Of a DNA stretch of 64,000 nucleotides, positions 54,589-63,429 are shown piece after piece. The notes beneath the pieces are model-generated. The model searched no databases and was not told where the DNA came from. It saw only the letters and a program-made list of their open reading frames with translations. Each line of letters begins with the position of its first letter. Positions within the stretch are counted from its first letter, which is position 1. The stretch covers positions 124,001-188,000 of the forward strand of contig JAXLXY010000005.1 of assembly GCA_046327715.1 (NCBI GenBank), read 5' to 3'. Both the position numbers and the translations under genes were made by a program. The stretch comes from JADJOM01 sp046327715 (GTDB taxonomy: Bacteria; Gemmatimonadota; Gemmatimonadetes; Gemmatimonadales; GWC2-71-9).

Positions 54589-56163
54589 ATGCCCGGCACA
54601 CTCGCTGACCAGCTCGCTTCCGGCTACGGCTTCGCCGGCCCGGCCATCGTCCTCGGCGCCGCGCTCGAGGGCACGCTCCTGCACCGCGAGCCCAAGGTGC
54701 GCATCCCCCTGGCCATGACCAACCGCCATGGGCTGATCGCGGGGGCCACCGGCACCGGCAAGACCAAGACCCTGCAGCTGCTCACCGAGCAGCTCTCCGC
54801 CGCGGGCGTCCCGGTCTTCGTGGCGGACATCAAGGGCGACCTGTCGGGTCTCGCCATGCCGGGGCAGCCCGGGGATCGCATCACCCAGCGCGCCGGCGAC
54901 GTGGGCTGGTCCTGGGCCCCGGCGGGGGTGCCGGTCGAGTTCGTGAGCCTCTCCGGCCGGCTCGGGGTCCAGCTCCGTGCCACCGTCTCGAGCTTCGGGC
55001 CGCTGCTGCTGGCCAAGGTGCTGGGGCTCAACGAGACCCAGACCAGCGTGCTCACCCTCGTCTTCAAGTATTGCGACGACCAGCGGCTGCCGCTCCTCGA
55101 CCTGGCCGACCTGCGCGCCGTGCTGCAGTTCCTCTCCGGCGACGAGGGGAAGGCCCAGCTCGAGGGCTATGGGGGGATGTCCCAGGCCACGGTCGGCGTA
55201 CTGCTGCGCAAGATGATCGAGCTCGAGGTGCAGGGCGCGGAGCAGTTCTTCGGCGAGCCGGAGTTCGACGTGCACGACCTCCTGGTCACCACCCGCGACG
55301 GCAAGGGGGTGGTGACCTGCCTCGAGCTGGGCGACGTGCAGGACAAGCCCCGGCTCTTCTCGACCTTCATGATGTGGATGCTGGCCGAGCTGTATCACGC
55401 CCTGCCCGAGGCGGGCGACCTCGAGAAGCCCAAGCTGGTGTTCTTCTTCGACGAGGCACACCTGCTCTTCAACGACGCGTCGAAGGCCTTCCTGGAGCAG
55501 GTGGAGCAGGTGGTGCGGCTCATCCGGTCGAAGGGGGTCGGGGTGTACTTCGTCACCCAGACGCCGAAGGACGTCCCCGCCGACATCCTGGCCCAGCTCG
55601 GCAACCGGGTGCAGCACGCCCTCCGCGCCCACACCCCGGACGACGAGGCCGCGCTCAAGGCCACGGTGCGCACCTTCCCGAAGACCGACTTCTACGACCT
55701 GCAGGCCACCCTCACCTCCCTTGGCATCGGCGAGGCGGTCGTCACGGCGCTCGATCCCCGCGGCGTGCCCACCCCGGTGGTGGCGGCGCGGCTGATCCCC
55801 CCGTCATCGCGGATGGGGCCGCTGACGCCGGAGGAGCTGGCGGCCGACATCCAGCAGTCGGACCTCCTGGCGGAGTACGGCCAGGCCGTGGACCGGGAGA
55901 GCGCCCGGGAGATGCTCGCCAGCCGCCTCACGAAGCCCGTGGCCCCCGCGCCGGCCGGCGGGCCGGAACCGCGTGGCCCCGCGCCCGCGCCGCCCGCGGC
56001 GGGGCGTCCCAGGATGTCCACCGGGGCCAAGCTCGGGGCGGCGGTGCTGGGCGCCCTGGGCACCACGATCGCCCGTTCCGTCGGGCGGGAGCTGGTCCGC
56101 GGCGTGCTCGGCGGTCTGCTGGGCGGCAAGGCCACCCGCGGCACCCGCCGGACCCGCTGGTAG
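54589..56163 (+). CDS. HerA-like helicase/DUF853 family ATPase
   Basis: A 524-aa FtsK/HerA-type ATPase. Walker A is GATGTGKTKTLQ (about residues 52-63), Walker B LVFFFDEAHLLF (about 282-293), with a downstream sensor VYFVTQTPKDVPADILAQLG. This matches the DUF853 (HerA-like, bacterial) family, whose members are inferred to translocate DNA. The C-terminal 75 residues are Pro/Ala-rich and then basic, with a hydrophobic stretch LGAAVLGALGTTIARSVG. ATG 54589 gives the family N-terminus. A TTG 63 bases upstream would begin in the microsatellite and is less likely. Confidence 0.92.
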   Translation: MPGTLADQLASGYGFAGPAIVLGAALEGTLLHREPKVRIPLAMTNRHGLIAGATGTGKTKTLQLLTEQLSAAGVPVFVADIKGDLSGLAMPGQPGDRITQRAGDVGWSWAPAGVPVEFVSLSGRLGVQLRATVSSFGPLLLAKVLGLNETQTSVLTLVFKYCDDQRLPLLDLADLRAVLQFLSGDEGKAQLEGYGGMSQATVGVLLRKMIELEVQGAEQFFGEPEFDVHDLLVTTRDGKGVVTCLELGDVQDKPRLFSTFMMWMLAELYHALPEAGDLEKPKLVFFFDEAHLLFNDASKAFLEQVEQVVRLIRSKGVGVYFVTQTPKDVPADILAQLGNRVQHALRAHTPDDEAALKATVRTFPKTDFYDLQATLTSLGIGEAVVTALDPRGVPTPVVAARLIPPSSRMGPLTPEELAADIQQSDLLAEYGQAVDRESAREMLASRLTKPVAPAPAGGPEPRGPAPAPPAAGRPRMSTGAKLGAAVLGALGTTIARSVGRELVRGVLGGLLGGKATRGTRRTRW

Positions 56164-56180
56164 GCCGTGCCGCGACGCAC

Positions 56181-56215
56181 CACGGGGGCGCGCACCGTCG
56201 GTGCGCGCCCCCGTG
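56181..56215. terminator. Bidirectional hairpin between HerA-like gene and mscL
   Basis: CACGGGGGCGCGCACC and GGTGCGCGCCCCCGTG pair perfectly over 16 bp with a 3-nt loop, between two convergent genes. There is no U-tract, so it would act by stem strength or by Rho, but its position and perfection favour termination in both directions. Confidence 0.75.
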
Positions 56216-56231
56216 TGCCGTCCGGCCGGCG

Positions 56232-56519
56232 CTACTTCTTGGTGACGGTCTCTTCCTTCAGGACCTTCTTCGAGAACATGAACACCAGCCAGGCCACGAT
56301 CACGAAGTTGAGGAGCGCGCCGAGCACCGGGCCGATCTGGAACGGCCCGACCGCCCAGGTCTGCCAGGCGCCGCCGGGGAGGACGAGGCCCACGATGGGC
56401 ATCAGCAGGCCGTCGACGATCGTCTTCACCAGTTCACCGGCCTTGCCGCCGATGATCACGCCGATGGCGAGGCCGATGACGCCGTACTCCTTCAGGAACT
56501 TCATGAACTCGCCTTGCAT
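56232..56519 (-). CDS. mscL: Large-conductance mechanosensitive channel (MscL family)
   Basis: A 95-aa channel that opens under membrane tension to relieve osmotic downshock. The N-terminal amphipathic helix and TM1 (MKFLKEYGVIGLAIGVIIGG, then KAGELVKTIVDGLLMPIVG) match the family pore helix. A short periplasmic loop holds WQTWAVGPFQIG, TM2 is LLNFVIVAWLVFMFSKKV, and the C-terminal tail is truncated to a few residues. It is shorter than E. coli MscL (136 aa) because the loop and cytoplasmic bundle are small. ATG 56519 is used; ATG 56504 is an alternative. Confidence 0.92.
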   Translation of the reverse strand: MQGEFMKFLKEYGVIGLAIGVIIGGKAGELVKTIVDGLLMPIVGLVLPGGAWQTWAVGPFQIGPVLGALLNFVIVAWLVFMFSKKVLKEETVTKK

Positions 56520-56649
56520 GGGCTGCTCCGCTTCAGGGGGGGTGAGACCGACAGGGCTCGGCGCATCCGTGCGCCGGGCCCGGCGAATATTCATGCGCCG
56601 TGGCGCCGGCGCCAGCGCCCGTGACCACCGGGCGTGTCGGCCAGCAGTG

Positions 56650-57912
56650 TCAGGCGAGCGTGACGAGTGCGTAGCTCCGTTTGCCCTTCTGCAGCAGCAG
56701 GTACCGCCCCGCCAGCACGTCCCCTTCGCCCAGGGTGTACTCGACCTCGCTGAGCTGCCGCCCGTTGAGCGAGTACGCCTTCTGGGGCAGGCCGCGCCGG
56801 GCCTCGCCCTTGGAGGCCGCGAGTCCGGCCCGCACCAGGGCGTCCACGATGCCCAGGCCCGCCAGCTCCGCGCGCGGCAGGGTGGTGGTGGGGATCTCGG
56901 TGGCGAGCACCTCGAAGACGTCCGCCCCCGCTTCGGCCAGCTCGAGCCCGCCGAACAGGAGCCGGCTGGCCCGCACCACGCCCGCCGCCGTCGCGGCACC
57001 GTGCACCCGGGCGGTCACGTCCTCCGCCAGGCGCCGCTGGGCCGGCCGCCTGCCGGGGTCGGCGGCCTGGGTCGCCATCAGCCCGGCGATCTCCTCGAGC
57101 GGCAGGAAGGTGAAGAAGCGGAGCAGGCGCTCGACGTCGCGATCGTCGGTGTTGAGCCAGAACTGGTAGAACTGGTAGGGCGAGGTCTTCGCCGGGTCGA
57201 GCCAGACGTTCCCCGATTCGCTCTTGCCGAACTTGCCCCCGGCGGCGTTGGTGAGGAGCGGGAAGACGAGGCCGTGCGCGGCGGCGCCCTCGCGGCGGCC
57301 GATCAGCTCGGTGCCGGCCGTGATGTTGCCCCACTGGTCGCTCCCGCCCAGCTGCAGCTCGCAGCGCTCGGTCTTCCAGAGGTGCCAGAAGTCGTACGCC
57401 TGCACCAGCATGTAGCTGAACTCGGTGTAGGAGATCCCGGTCTCCATCCGGCTCTTCACCGCGTCCTTCTGCAGCATGTAGTTGATGGTGAAGTGCTTGC
57501 CCACGTCGCGCAGGAAGTCCATGAGCCCGAGCGGGCGGAGCCAGTCGGCGTTGTTGCGCACCCGGGCCGCGGTGGGCCCCTCGAACGACACGAACTGCTC
57601 CAGCTGGCGGCGGATGCGCGCCACGTTGTGGTCGATCTGGGCCACGTCGAGCATGGGCCGCTCGCTGCGCTTGCCCGAAGGGTCGCCGACCATCCCGGTG
57701 CCGCCGCCCACCAGCACGATCGGCGTGCCCCCCAGCCGCTGCAGCCAGGCGAGGCCCATCACCGGGACCAGGTTGCCGACGTGCAGGGAGTCGGCGGTGG
57801 GGTCGAACCCGACGTACCCGGTGACCGGACCGGTGGCGAGGCGGGCGGCGAGCCCGGGCGTGGCGTCCTGCACGAAGCCGCGGGCGGTCAGGATCTCGAG
57901 GAGCGTGCGCAT
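56650..57912 (-). CDS. tyrS: Tyrosine-tRNA ligase
   Basis: TyrS (420 aa) charges tRNA-Tyr. The class I HIGH motif is HVGNLVP, in VGFDPTADSLHVGNLVP. QLGGSDQWGNITAG and KFGKSESGNVWLD (KMSKS equivalent, KFGKS) follow, as does the Tyr-binding SYMLVQAYDFWHLW. The C-terminal S4-like RNA-binding domain is present (ASKGEARRGLPQKAYSLNG). The start is ATG 57912. A TAGGAT lies 8 nt before it, and the gene diverges from PBP1A. Confidence 0.96.
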   Translation of the reverse strand: MRTLLEILTARGFVQDATPGLAARLATGPVTGYVGFDPTADSLHVGNLVPVMGLAWLQRLGGTPIVLVGGGTGMVGDPSGKRSERPMLDVAQIDHNVARIRRQLEQFVSFEGPTAARVRNNADWLRPLGLMDFLRDVGKHFTINYMLQKDAVKSRMETGISYTEFSYMLVQAYDFWHLWKTERCELQLGGSDQWGNITAGTELIGRREGAAAHGLVFPLLTNAAGGKFGKSESGNVWLDPAKTSPYQFYQFWLNTDDRDVERLLRFFTFLPLEEIAGLMATQAADPGRRPAQRRLAEDVTARVHGAATAAGVVRASRLLFGGLELAEAGADVFEVLATEIPTTTLPRAELAGLGIVDALVRAGLAASKGEARRGLPQKAYSLNGRQLSEVEYTLGEGDVLAGRYLLLQKGKRSYALVTLA

Positions 57913-57920
57913 GGGCGCCA

Positions 57921-57926
57921 ATCCTA
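57921..57926 (-). promoter_or_regulatory. -10-like element of tyrS
   Basis: TAGGAT on the minus strand is 8 nt before the tyrS ATG, without a ribosome site between. The pattern matches other candidate leaderless starts in the window. Confidence 0.4.
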
Positions 57927-58037
57927 GGGCGGCCACCGGGTGCGCCGCAAGCGGCGCCCGGGTGCGGGCCGGGCCCTGCCCGCCCGAGGCCCCCGAGGCA
58001 TGCGGCGCGGGAGGTGTTGGACGCCGGATGACCCGCC

Positions 58038-58043
58038 TAGATT
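58038..58043 (+). promoter_or_regulatory. -10-like element of the PBP1A gene
   Basis: TAGATT ends 7 nt before ATG 58051. A TTGGAC 15 bases upstream (58017-58022) could be a weak, too-close -35. This supports ATG 58051 over the earlier in-frame start. Confidence 0.4.
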
Positions 58044-58050
58044 CCCCGGC

Positions 58051-60231
58051 ATGGCCTTCCGTCCCCTGAGCACCCTCCAGCGGTGGTGGTACACGCCGCG
58101 CATCCGCAGCAACATCCTCACGGCGCTGCTGGCCGTGCTCATGCTCGGGCTCGGCGTGGTCATCGCGGCCTGGACCCGCGCCTGCGCCAACAGCGCGTGT
58201 CCCTCGATTGCCCCGCTGGTCCGCACCTACGATCCGGCCCAGGCCTCCAAGGTCTACGCCGCCGACGGCCGCCTGATCACCGACCTCGGGGCCGAGCGGC
58301 GCACGGTGGTGTCGCTGCCGCAGATCTCGCCCGCGGCGGTGGCGGCCTTCGTGGTGGTGGAGGACAAGCGCTTCTACGAGCACGGCGGGGTGGACTGGGT
58401 GCGGGCCCTGGGCGCGGTCAAGCACACCGTGGCCTATGTCCTCACGGGCGCGGGGCGCATGCAGGGGTTTTCCACGATCACCATGCAGCTCGCGCGGAAC
58501 CTCTTCCCCGAGGAGATCAGCGGCCAGGACCGCACCCTCAAGCGGAAGCTGCGCGAGATGCACGTCGCCTTCGAGATCGAGTCGAATTTCGACAAGGGCA
58601 AGATCCTCGAGTTCTACCTCAACCAGATCAACCTGGGCAACGGCGCGTTCGGCGTCGAGGCGGCGGCCGAGCGGTACTTCGGCAAGACGGCCCGGGAGCT
58701 CAACGTGGCCGAGGCCGCGACGCTCGCGGGCATCCCGCGCTCGCCCACGCGCTACAACCCGCGGCGGAATCCCGACCTCTCGGTGGAGCGCCGCAACCTG
58801 ATCCTCGAGCTGATGGCCGAGGAGGGGGTACTGACCCGCGAGGACGCCGACCGGTGGAAGGCGTACCCGCTGCTCCTCTCCACCCGCTCCGACTTCAGCG
58901 AGGTGGCGCCGTACTTCACCGAGTACGTGCGGCAGCAGCTGCAGACCCGGTTCGGGTCCCAGCTCTACAAGGACGGGCTCCGGATCTACACCACCGTGGA
59001 TCTCGACATCCAGCAGGCCGCGGAGCGGGCGCTGGCCCGGCAGCTCGACGAGATCGAGCGCAACAAGGCCCGCTACGGCAAGTATCCCCGGCCCACCTAC
59101 GCCGACTACCTCGAGAAGCGCGGCGACGACACCGGGCTGCCCGCGGAGTCCCCGTACCTGCAGGGGCTGGTCGTGGTGCTGGAGGCCCGGACCGGGAAGC
59201 TGCTGGCCATGGTGGGCGGCCGGGACTTCAACGACAGCAAGTTCAATCGCGCGGTGCAGGCGGTGCGCCAGGCCGGCTCCACCTTCAAGCCGATCGTCTA
59301 TACCGCGGCGTTGCGTGCCGGCCATCCCTGGTCCGAGATCGTGGAGGACACCCCGCTCAGCATGGAGATGACGCCCGGGGAGCCCGCCTGGGAGCCGCAG
59401 AACTACGACAACAAGTTCGCCGGCCCCATGTCGCTCAAGGAGGCGTTCTACGAGAGCCGCAACATCCCCGCGATCCGGGTGGGGGACGACATCGGCCCCG
59501 GGGCCGTGGTCGGCGAGGCGGCGCGCTTCGGCATCAGCACGCCGGTGCCGCCGTACCCGTCCACCTACATCGGCGCCGCCTCCGTCATCCCGCTCGAGAT
59601 GATCGCGGCCTTCAGCCCCTTCGCCACCCTGGGCGTCCGCACCACGCCCTACGCGATCGAGCGGGTGGAGGACCGCCGGGGGAACGTGCTCTGGCAGCCG
59701 CGTCCCCGCTCCGAGGTCGTCATGGACTCGGCGCTCGCCTGGCTCATGCTCGATGGCCTGCGCGATGTGGTGCGCCGCGGCACCGCCGCCGGCACCGTCG
59801 GCAGCCAGCTGGGCCCGATCCCCGCCGGCGGCAAGACGGGCACCACCAACGATGGGGCCGATGTCTGGTTCATCGGCTTCACGCCCGACCTCGTGGCGGG
59901 AGTCTGGATGGGCATGGACCGCCCGCAGAAGATCATGGACAACGCGCAGGGTGGCCGGCTCGCCGCACCGGCGTGGGCCATGATGATGAAGGAAGTCTAC
60001 GAGCGCCGTCCCATCCCCTCCGGCTGGCCGCGGCCCGACGGCCTGACCGTGGTGGAGGTGGACCGGCAGACCGGCCGGAAGTTCACGCCCTTCTGCCCCA
60101 AGGACTCCCTGGCGGTCGAGTCCTTCCTGATCGGCACCGAACCCCGCGACTTCTGCCCCATCCACAATCCGTGGGGCGCCGGTGCCGGGCCCGCCACCGG
60201 CGGTAACCCGCTGCAGAACACCCCCCAATGA
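58051..60231 (+). CDS. Class A penicillin-binding protein (PBP1A: transglycosylase/transpeptidase)
   Basis: A 726-aa bifunctional peptidoglycan synthase. A single membrane helix (about residues 22-43) is followed by the GT51 domain with catalytic Glu motif EDKRFYEHGGVD, QGFSTITMQLARNLF, and KRKLREMHVAFEIE. The transpeptidase domain has SxxK in QAGSTFKPIVY, SxN in ESRNIPA and KTGTTND. An extra cysteine-containing C-terminal tail (FTPFCPKDSL, PRDFCPIHNPWG) could make a disulfide. It makes and cross-links glycan strands from lipid II. Its stop overlaps the amidohydrolase start (ATGA). Confidence 0.96.
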   Translation: MAFRPLSTLQRWWYTPRIRSNILTALLAVLMLGLGVVIAAWTRACANSACPSIAPLVRTYDPAQASKVYAADGRLITDLGAERRTVVSLPQISPAAVAAFVVVEDKRFYEHGGVDWVRALGAVKHTVAYVLTGAGRMQGFSTITMQLARNLFPEEISGQDRTLKRKLREMHVAFEIESNFDKGKILEFYLNQINLGNGAFGVEAAAERYFGKTARELNVAEAATLAGIPRSPTRYNPRRNPDLSVERRNLILELMAEEGVLTREDADRWKAYPLLLSTRSDFSEVAPYFTEYVRQQLQTRFGSQLYKDGLRIYTTVDLDIQQAAERALARQLDEIERNKARYGKYPRPTYADYLEKRGDDTGLPAESPYLQGLVVVLEARTGKLLAMVGGRDFNDSKFNRAVQAVRQAGSTFKPIVYTAALRAGHPWSEIVEDTPLSMEMTPGEPAWEPQNYDNKFAGPMSLKEAFYESRNIPAIRVGDDIGPGAVVGEAARFGISTPVPPYPSTYIGAASVIPLEMIAAFSPFATLGVRTTPYAIERVEDRRGNVLWQPRPRSEVVMDSALAWLMLDGLRDVVRRGTAAGTVGSQLGPIPAGGKTGTTNDGADVWFIGFTPDLVAGVWMGMDRPQKIMDNAQGGRLAAPAWAMMMKEVYERRPIPSGWPRPDGLTVVEVDRQTGRKFTPFCPKDSLAVESFLIGTEPRDFCPIHNPWGAGAGPATGGNPLQNTPQ

Positions 60232-61481
60232 CCGGGGAGGCCCGGCGGTTCACCGCCGGCTGGGTGGTGCCGATGGACGCGCCGCCCATCGCGGGTGGCG
60301 CGGTGCTGGTGGGGCCGGACGGGCGCATCGCCGCGGTGGGCCCCGCGGAGGCGGTGCCGACGCCGCCCGGGGTGCCCGAGGAGGCCTGCCCGGGCATGGT
60401 GCTCCTCCCGGGGTTCATCAACGTCCATACCCACCTCGAGCTGACCGGATTCGACGGGCAGGTGCCCGAGGCCGACTTCCCGGCCTGGATCCGGCACATC
60501 ATCGCGCTCAAGGCCGCCCGGACCCCGGCCGACTTCCTCGCGGCCGCGCGCCGGGGCCTCGAGGACTGCTGGGCCGCCGGCGTCACCACCGTGGCCGACA
60601 CCGGGGACTCCGGCGCCGTCATCCAGGCGCTGGCCGAGGCCCGCGGCAGCGGCATCGCGTACCACGAGGTGTTCGGGCCCCACCCGGCGCAGGCGGAGGA
60701 GGCGATCGCCGCCGCGGCCCGGCGCCTCGACGACCTGGCCCGGTTCACCTCGGCCCGGGTCCGCCTGGGCCTGTCGCCCCACGCCCCCTACAGCGTGAGC
60801 GGCGCCCTCTACGCCCGCGCCGCGCGGCTCGCGGCGGAGCGCAACCTGCCGCTCGCCGTGCACCTGGCGGAATCCGCCGACGAATCGAAGCTGCTGGGAG
60901 AGGCCGCCGGCGGGTTCGCGCGGGCCTGGGAGGCGCGGGGCATTCCCCTCCCGCCGCTCCCCGGACGGACTCCGGTGGCCTGGCTCGAGGCGCATGGCGT
61001 GCTGGGGGCCCGGACGCTCTGTATCCACCTGGTGCGGGTTTCGGCCGAGGATGTCACGCGGCTGGCGCACGCCGGGGTCGCGGCTGCACACTGCCCACGT
61101 TCCAACGCGCGGCACGGCCATGGTGCGGCGCCGCTGGCCACCCTGCTCGGGGCGGGACTGCGGGTGGGGGTGGGCACCGACTCGGTGGCGAGCGTGGCGC
61201 CGCTCGACCTGCTGGCCGAGGCCCGAGCCGCGCAGGCCCTCGCGGGGCTGGGCGCGGTGGCGGCCCTCCAGCTGGTCACGACCGGTGCCGCCCGGGCGCT
61301 CGGCCTCGAGGGGGAGGTGGGGAGCCTGACCCCGGGACGCTGGGGAGATGTGGTGGCGGCCCGGCTGCCGCCGGGCGCCGCCGCGTCACGGATTCCGGAT
61401 GCCGTCTTGTCCCTCGGCCGGGACGCGATATTCTTGACCTGCCTCGCGGGCCGTCCACGGTTCCGTGGGGAGAGGCTGTGA
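60228..61481 (+). CDS. Amidohydrolase family deaminase (MtaD/TrzN-like)
   Basis: A 417-aa metal-dependent TIM-barrel hydrolase. The metal sites are HTHLE in GFINVHTHLELTG, His in LSPHAPYSVS, His in LAVHLAES and the catalytic Asp in VGVGTDSVAS. The composite beta-sandwich starts at residue 8 and closes in ALGLEGEVGSLTPGRWGDVV. This fits cytosine/S-adenosylhomocysteine/methylthioadenosine deaminases and also aminodeoxyfutalosine deaminase of menaquinone synthesis; the sequence does not decide. The gene overlaps the PBP1A stop. Confidence 0.9.
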   Translation: MTGEARRFTAGWVVPMDAPPIAGGAVLVGPDGRIAAVGPAEAVPTPPGVPEEACPGMVLLPGFINVHTHLELTGFDGQVPEADFPAWIRHIIALKAARTPADFLAAARRGLEDCWAAGVTTVADTGDSGAVIQALAEARGSGIAYHEVFGPHPAQAEEAIAAAARRLDDLARFTSARVRLGLSPHAPYSVSGALYARAARLAAERNLPLAVHLAESADESKLLGEAAGGFARAWEARGIPLPPLPGRTPVAWLEAHGVLGARTLCIHLVRVSAEDVTRLAHAGVAAAHCPRSNARHGHGAAPLATLLGAGLRVGVGTDSVASVAPLDLLAEARAAQALAGLGAVAALQLVTTGAARALGLEGEVGSLTPGRWGDVVAARLPPGAAASRIPDAVLSLGRDAIFLTCLAGRPRFRGERL

Positions 61482-61497
61482 CAGCTGAGTGCTGTCA
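61479..61497. repeat. Inverted repeat upstream of argR
   Basis: TGACAGC and GCTGTCA, 5 bases apart, pair perfectly and begin in the amidohydrolase stop codon. It could be a weak terminator or an operator before argR. It does not match the AT-rich ARG box. Confidence 0.4.
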
Positions 61498-61610
61498 GCT
61501 ATCAGCCGCCGGCTGAACTGTGGGACGCCGCGTGCACCCCGGGCGCCCATCGCTGACTCCAACCCGCTGCAGCGTCGTGCGCTGACAGCCTCCCGGGAGC
61601 TCCCCCGCGC

Positions 61611-62054
61611 ATGAAACTCCAGCGCCACGCGGCGATCCTCCGCATCGTCCGCGAACGCCGCATCCAGAGCCAGGATGACCTTCGCGAGGCCCTCGCCACC
61701 GAGTCCATCTCGGTGACCCAGGCCACCCTCTCGCGGGACATCCGGGAGCTTGGGCTCGCCAAGCTGGTGGACCCCCAGGGCGGGTCGTACTACGCCAACC
61801 CGCATGAGGGCTCGCTCCGGCCTGACCTCGGCCAGATCCTCCCCACCCTGATGGTGAGCCTGGAGAGCACCGGGCCGCTCATCGTGATCAAGACCGCCAC
61901 CGGGGGAGCGCCCGCCGTGGCCGCTGCGCTCGACCAGGCCGGGTGGAAGGAGATCATCGGCACCCTGGCGGGCGACGACACCCTCCTGATCATCGCGAAG
62001 AACCCCCGGATGCGGCAGCTGGTCGAGGGGCGGCTGGCGGCGCTGACCCGCTAG
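61611..62054 (+). CDS. argR: Arginine repressor ArgR
   Basis: ArgR (147 aa) is the hexameric, arginine-responsive regulator of arginine genes. The N-terminal winged helix covers RHAAILRIVRERRIQSQDDL and SISVTQATLSRDIRELGLAK with the recognition helix. The C-terminal oligomerisation and arginine-binding domain holds GPLIVIKTATGGAPAVAAAL and GWKEIIGTLAGDDTLLIIAK, including the conserved GDD of the arginine site. GGGAG lies upstream of the ATG. No arginine genes are in this window, so its targets lie elsewhere. The 129-base gap upstream holds only the inverted repeat. Confidence 0.95.
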   Translation: MKLQRHAAILRIVRERRIQSQDDLREALATESISVTQATLSRDIRELGLAKLVDPQGGSYYANPHEGSLRPDLGQILPTLMVSLESTGPLIVIKTATGGAPAVAAALDQAGWKEIIGTLAGDDTLLIIAKNPRMRQLVEGRLAALTR

Positions 62055-62129
62055 CCGGACCGTTGCTTGCGCCGCGCGGGCGCGCCGGAGTACGATTCTA
62101 GGTCCCCTTACGGTGGAGTGTTGCCCCTG

Positions 62130-62678
62130 GTGCGGTGCCTGGCGCTCAACGCGTCGTTCGAGCCCCTGACCATGGTGCCCGTGCGGCGCGCCCTCAGACT
62201 GGTGATCGAGGGCAAGGCGGAGATCGTCGAAGCGGAGGGACGGGACGTGGTGCGCAGTGAGCGCCTCGTCCTCCCCAAACCGGCGATCATCCGACTGGTC
62301 AAGTTCGTGCACGTCCCCCGCCGCTTCCGCCGCCAGGTCACCAACACCTTCCTGTTCGCCCGCGACGGCTACCGCTGCCAGTACTGCGACCGCTCCCCGC
62401 TCGACCTGCGGGGTCGCGAGTGCCTCACCCGCGATCACCTGGTCCCGCTCTCCCGTGGCGGCACCAACGAGTGGACCAACGTGGTGACGGCCTGCTCCAC
62501 CTGCAACACGCGCAAGGGCAACCGGCTGCCGGAGGAGTGCGGCATGCAGCCCCACACCCATCCGCACGAGCCGCACTTTGTCCACCTGGCCTGGGCGGTG
62601 CGCCGCCTCACCTCCACCCAGTCCAAGTACATCAAGCTCTTCTACGGCACTGACGCGCTGAAGGCCCTCGGCGGCTGA
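62130..62678 (+). CDS. HNH endonuclease
   Basis: A 182-aa HNH nuclease of the widespread chromosomal subfamily that begins with CLALNASFEPLTMVPVRRA, then LVIEGKAEIVEAEGRDVVR. The HNH core is FLFARDGYRCQYCDRS, TRDHLVPLSRGGTNEWTNVV and TACSTCNTRKGNRLPEE: two zinc Cys pairs (CxxC) and the catalytic Asp-His. Its biological role is not established for this family. GTG 62130 gives the family N-terminus and has GGTGGAG 11 bases before it; GTG 62118 or a more upstream start is possible. A terminator follows the gene. Confidence 0.9.
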   Translation: MRCLALNASFEPLTMVPVRRALRLVIEGKAEIVEAEGRDVVRSERLVLPKPAIIRLVKFVHVPRRFRRQVTNTFLFARDGYRCQYCDRSPLDLRGRECLTRDHLVPLSRGGTNEWTNVVTACSTCNTRKGNRLPEECGMQPHTHPHEPHFVHLAWAVRRLTSTQSKYIKLFYGTDALKALGG

Positions 62679-62703
62679 CCGGCCGGGGTCCGGAATGGCA
62701 GGA

Positions 62704-62736
62704 GGGTGGGGCCCCGGGACCGGGACCCCACCCTTT
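62704..62736 (+). terminator. Terminator after the HNH gene
   Basis: GGGTGGGG pairs with CCCCACCC, and an inner CCCGG/CCGGG extends the stem, followed by TTT. It lies 25 bases after the HNH stop and 45 bases before the convergent gene's end, so it may serve both. Confidence 0.75.
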
Positions 62737-62781
62737 CGCATGCCGCCGGCTGGCCGCCCCGCCCGCGCCCGGGCCGCCGCC

Positions 62782-63426
62782 CTACTTCACCTCGAAGGCC
62801 TCGGACCGCCCGCTGCGCTGCAGCGTGGGCAGTCCGGCCAGCCGCAGCACCAGGCGGCGGGCCCGGTCCACGAACGAGCCGCCGTTGTTCTCCCCCCCGA
62901 GTTCGCCGCGCAGCAGCCGCTCGAACTTCTCCAGGTCCGTCTCCGAGAGGGTGACCACGTCGAGGGAGGCCGAGTAATAGTACCGGCCCGCCACCTTGGG
63001 CCCGATCCGGAACTGGTAGGTCAGGCCCAGCACCTCGGCCAGGGCGCCCGCGGTACCGACCCGTCGGGTGGTGGAGAGGTTCCCGGGGCCGAGGCGCGTC
63101 ACCGAGAACTGGTCGAGGAGCGGCTCATGGCGGACCACGAGGGTCCACTCGAGGGTGCGGTCCACCTCATCGAGCCACCCCTCGCGGGAGCGCCAGGTCT
63201 CGAGGCGGTACTGCAGGCGGACGGGCAGTCCCTCGCGCAGGGCGGAGAGCCAGGGCGTGTCCTCGAGGAGGTTGCGGGTCCGGACGAGCGGATCGTGCGC
63301 GGGGCCGGTGACGCCGACCTCGAGGGCGACCTGCGCGCTGTCCTGGGCGGCGATGGCGGTGGGGGCGGCGAGGACGGCCGGCACCAGGGCCAGCCATCCC
63401 AGGACGGAGGCGATCCGCCGTGACAC
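62782..63426 (-). CDS. Exported protein, DUF4390-like
   Basis: A 214-aa protein with a signal peptide (SRRIASVLGWLALVPAVLAA, cleavage near residue 27). The mature part matches what I recall of DUF4390 proteins: LPWLS-type helix, GLPVRLQYRLETWRSREGWL, DRTLEWTLVVRHEPLLDQFS and a late LEKFERLLRGELGGENN. I am only moderately sure of the family. It overlaps nothing, but its start is 3 bases from the barrel gene's stop, so the two are co-transcribed and both face the envelope. It could be a periplasmic assistant of that barrel. Confidence 0.75.
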   Translation of the reverse strand: MSRRIASVLGWLALVPAVLAAPTAIAAQDSAQVALEVGVTGPAHDPLVRTRNLLEDTPWLSALREGLPVRLQYRLETWRSREGWLDEVDRTLEWTLVVRHEPLLDQFSVTRLGPGNLSTTRRVGTAGALAEVLGLTYQFRIGPKVAGRYYYSASLDVVTLSETDLEKFERLLRGELGGENNGGSFVDRARRLVLRLAGLPTLQRSGRSEAFEVK

Positions 63427-63429
63427 GTC

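Noticed and set aside
61479..61500. ARG box for argR autoregulation
   Set aside because: The inverted repeat is GC-rich and does not match the AT-rich TNTGAATWWWWATTCANW pattern.
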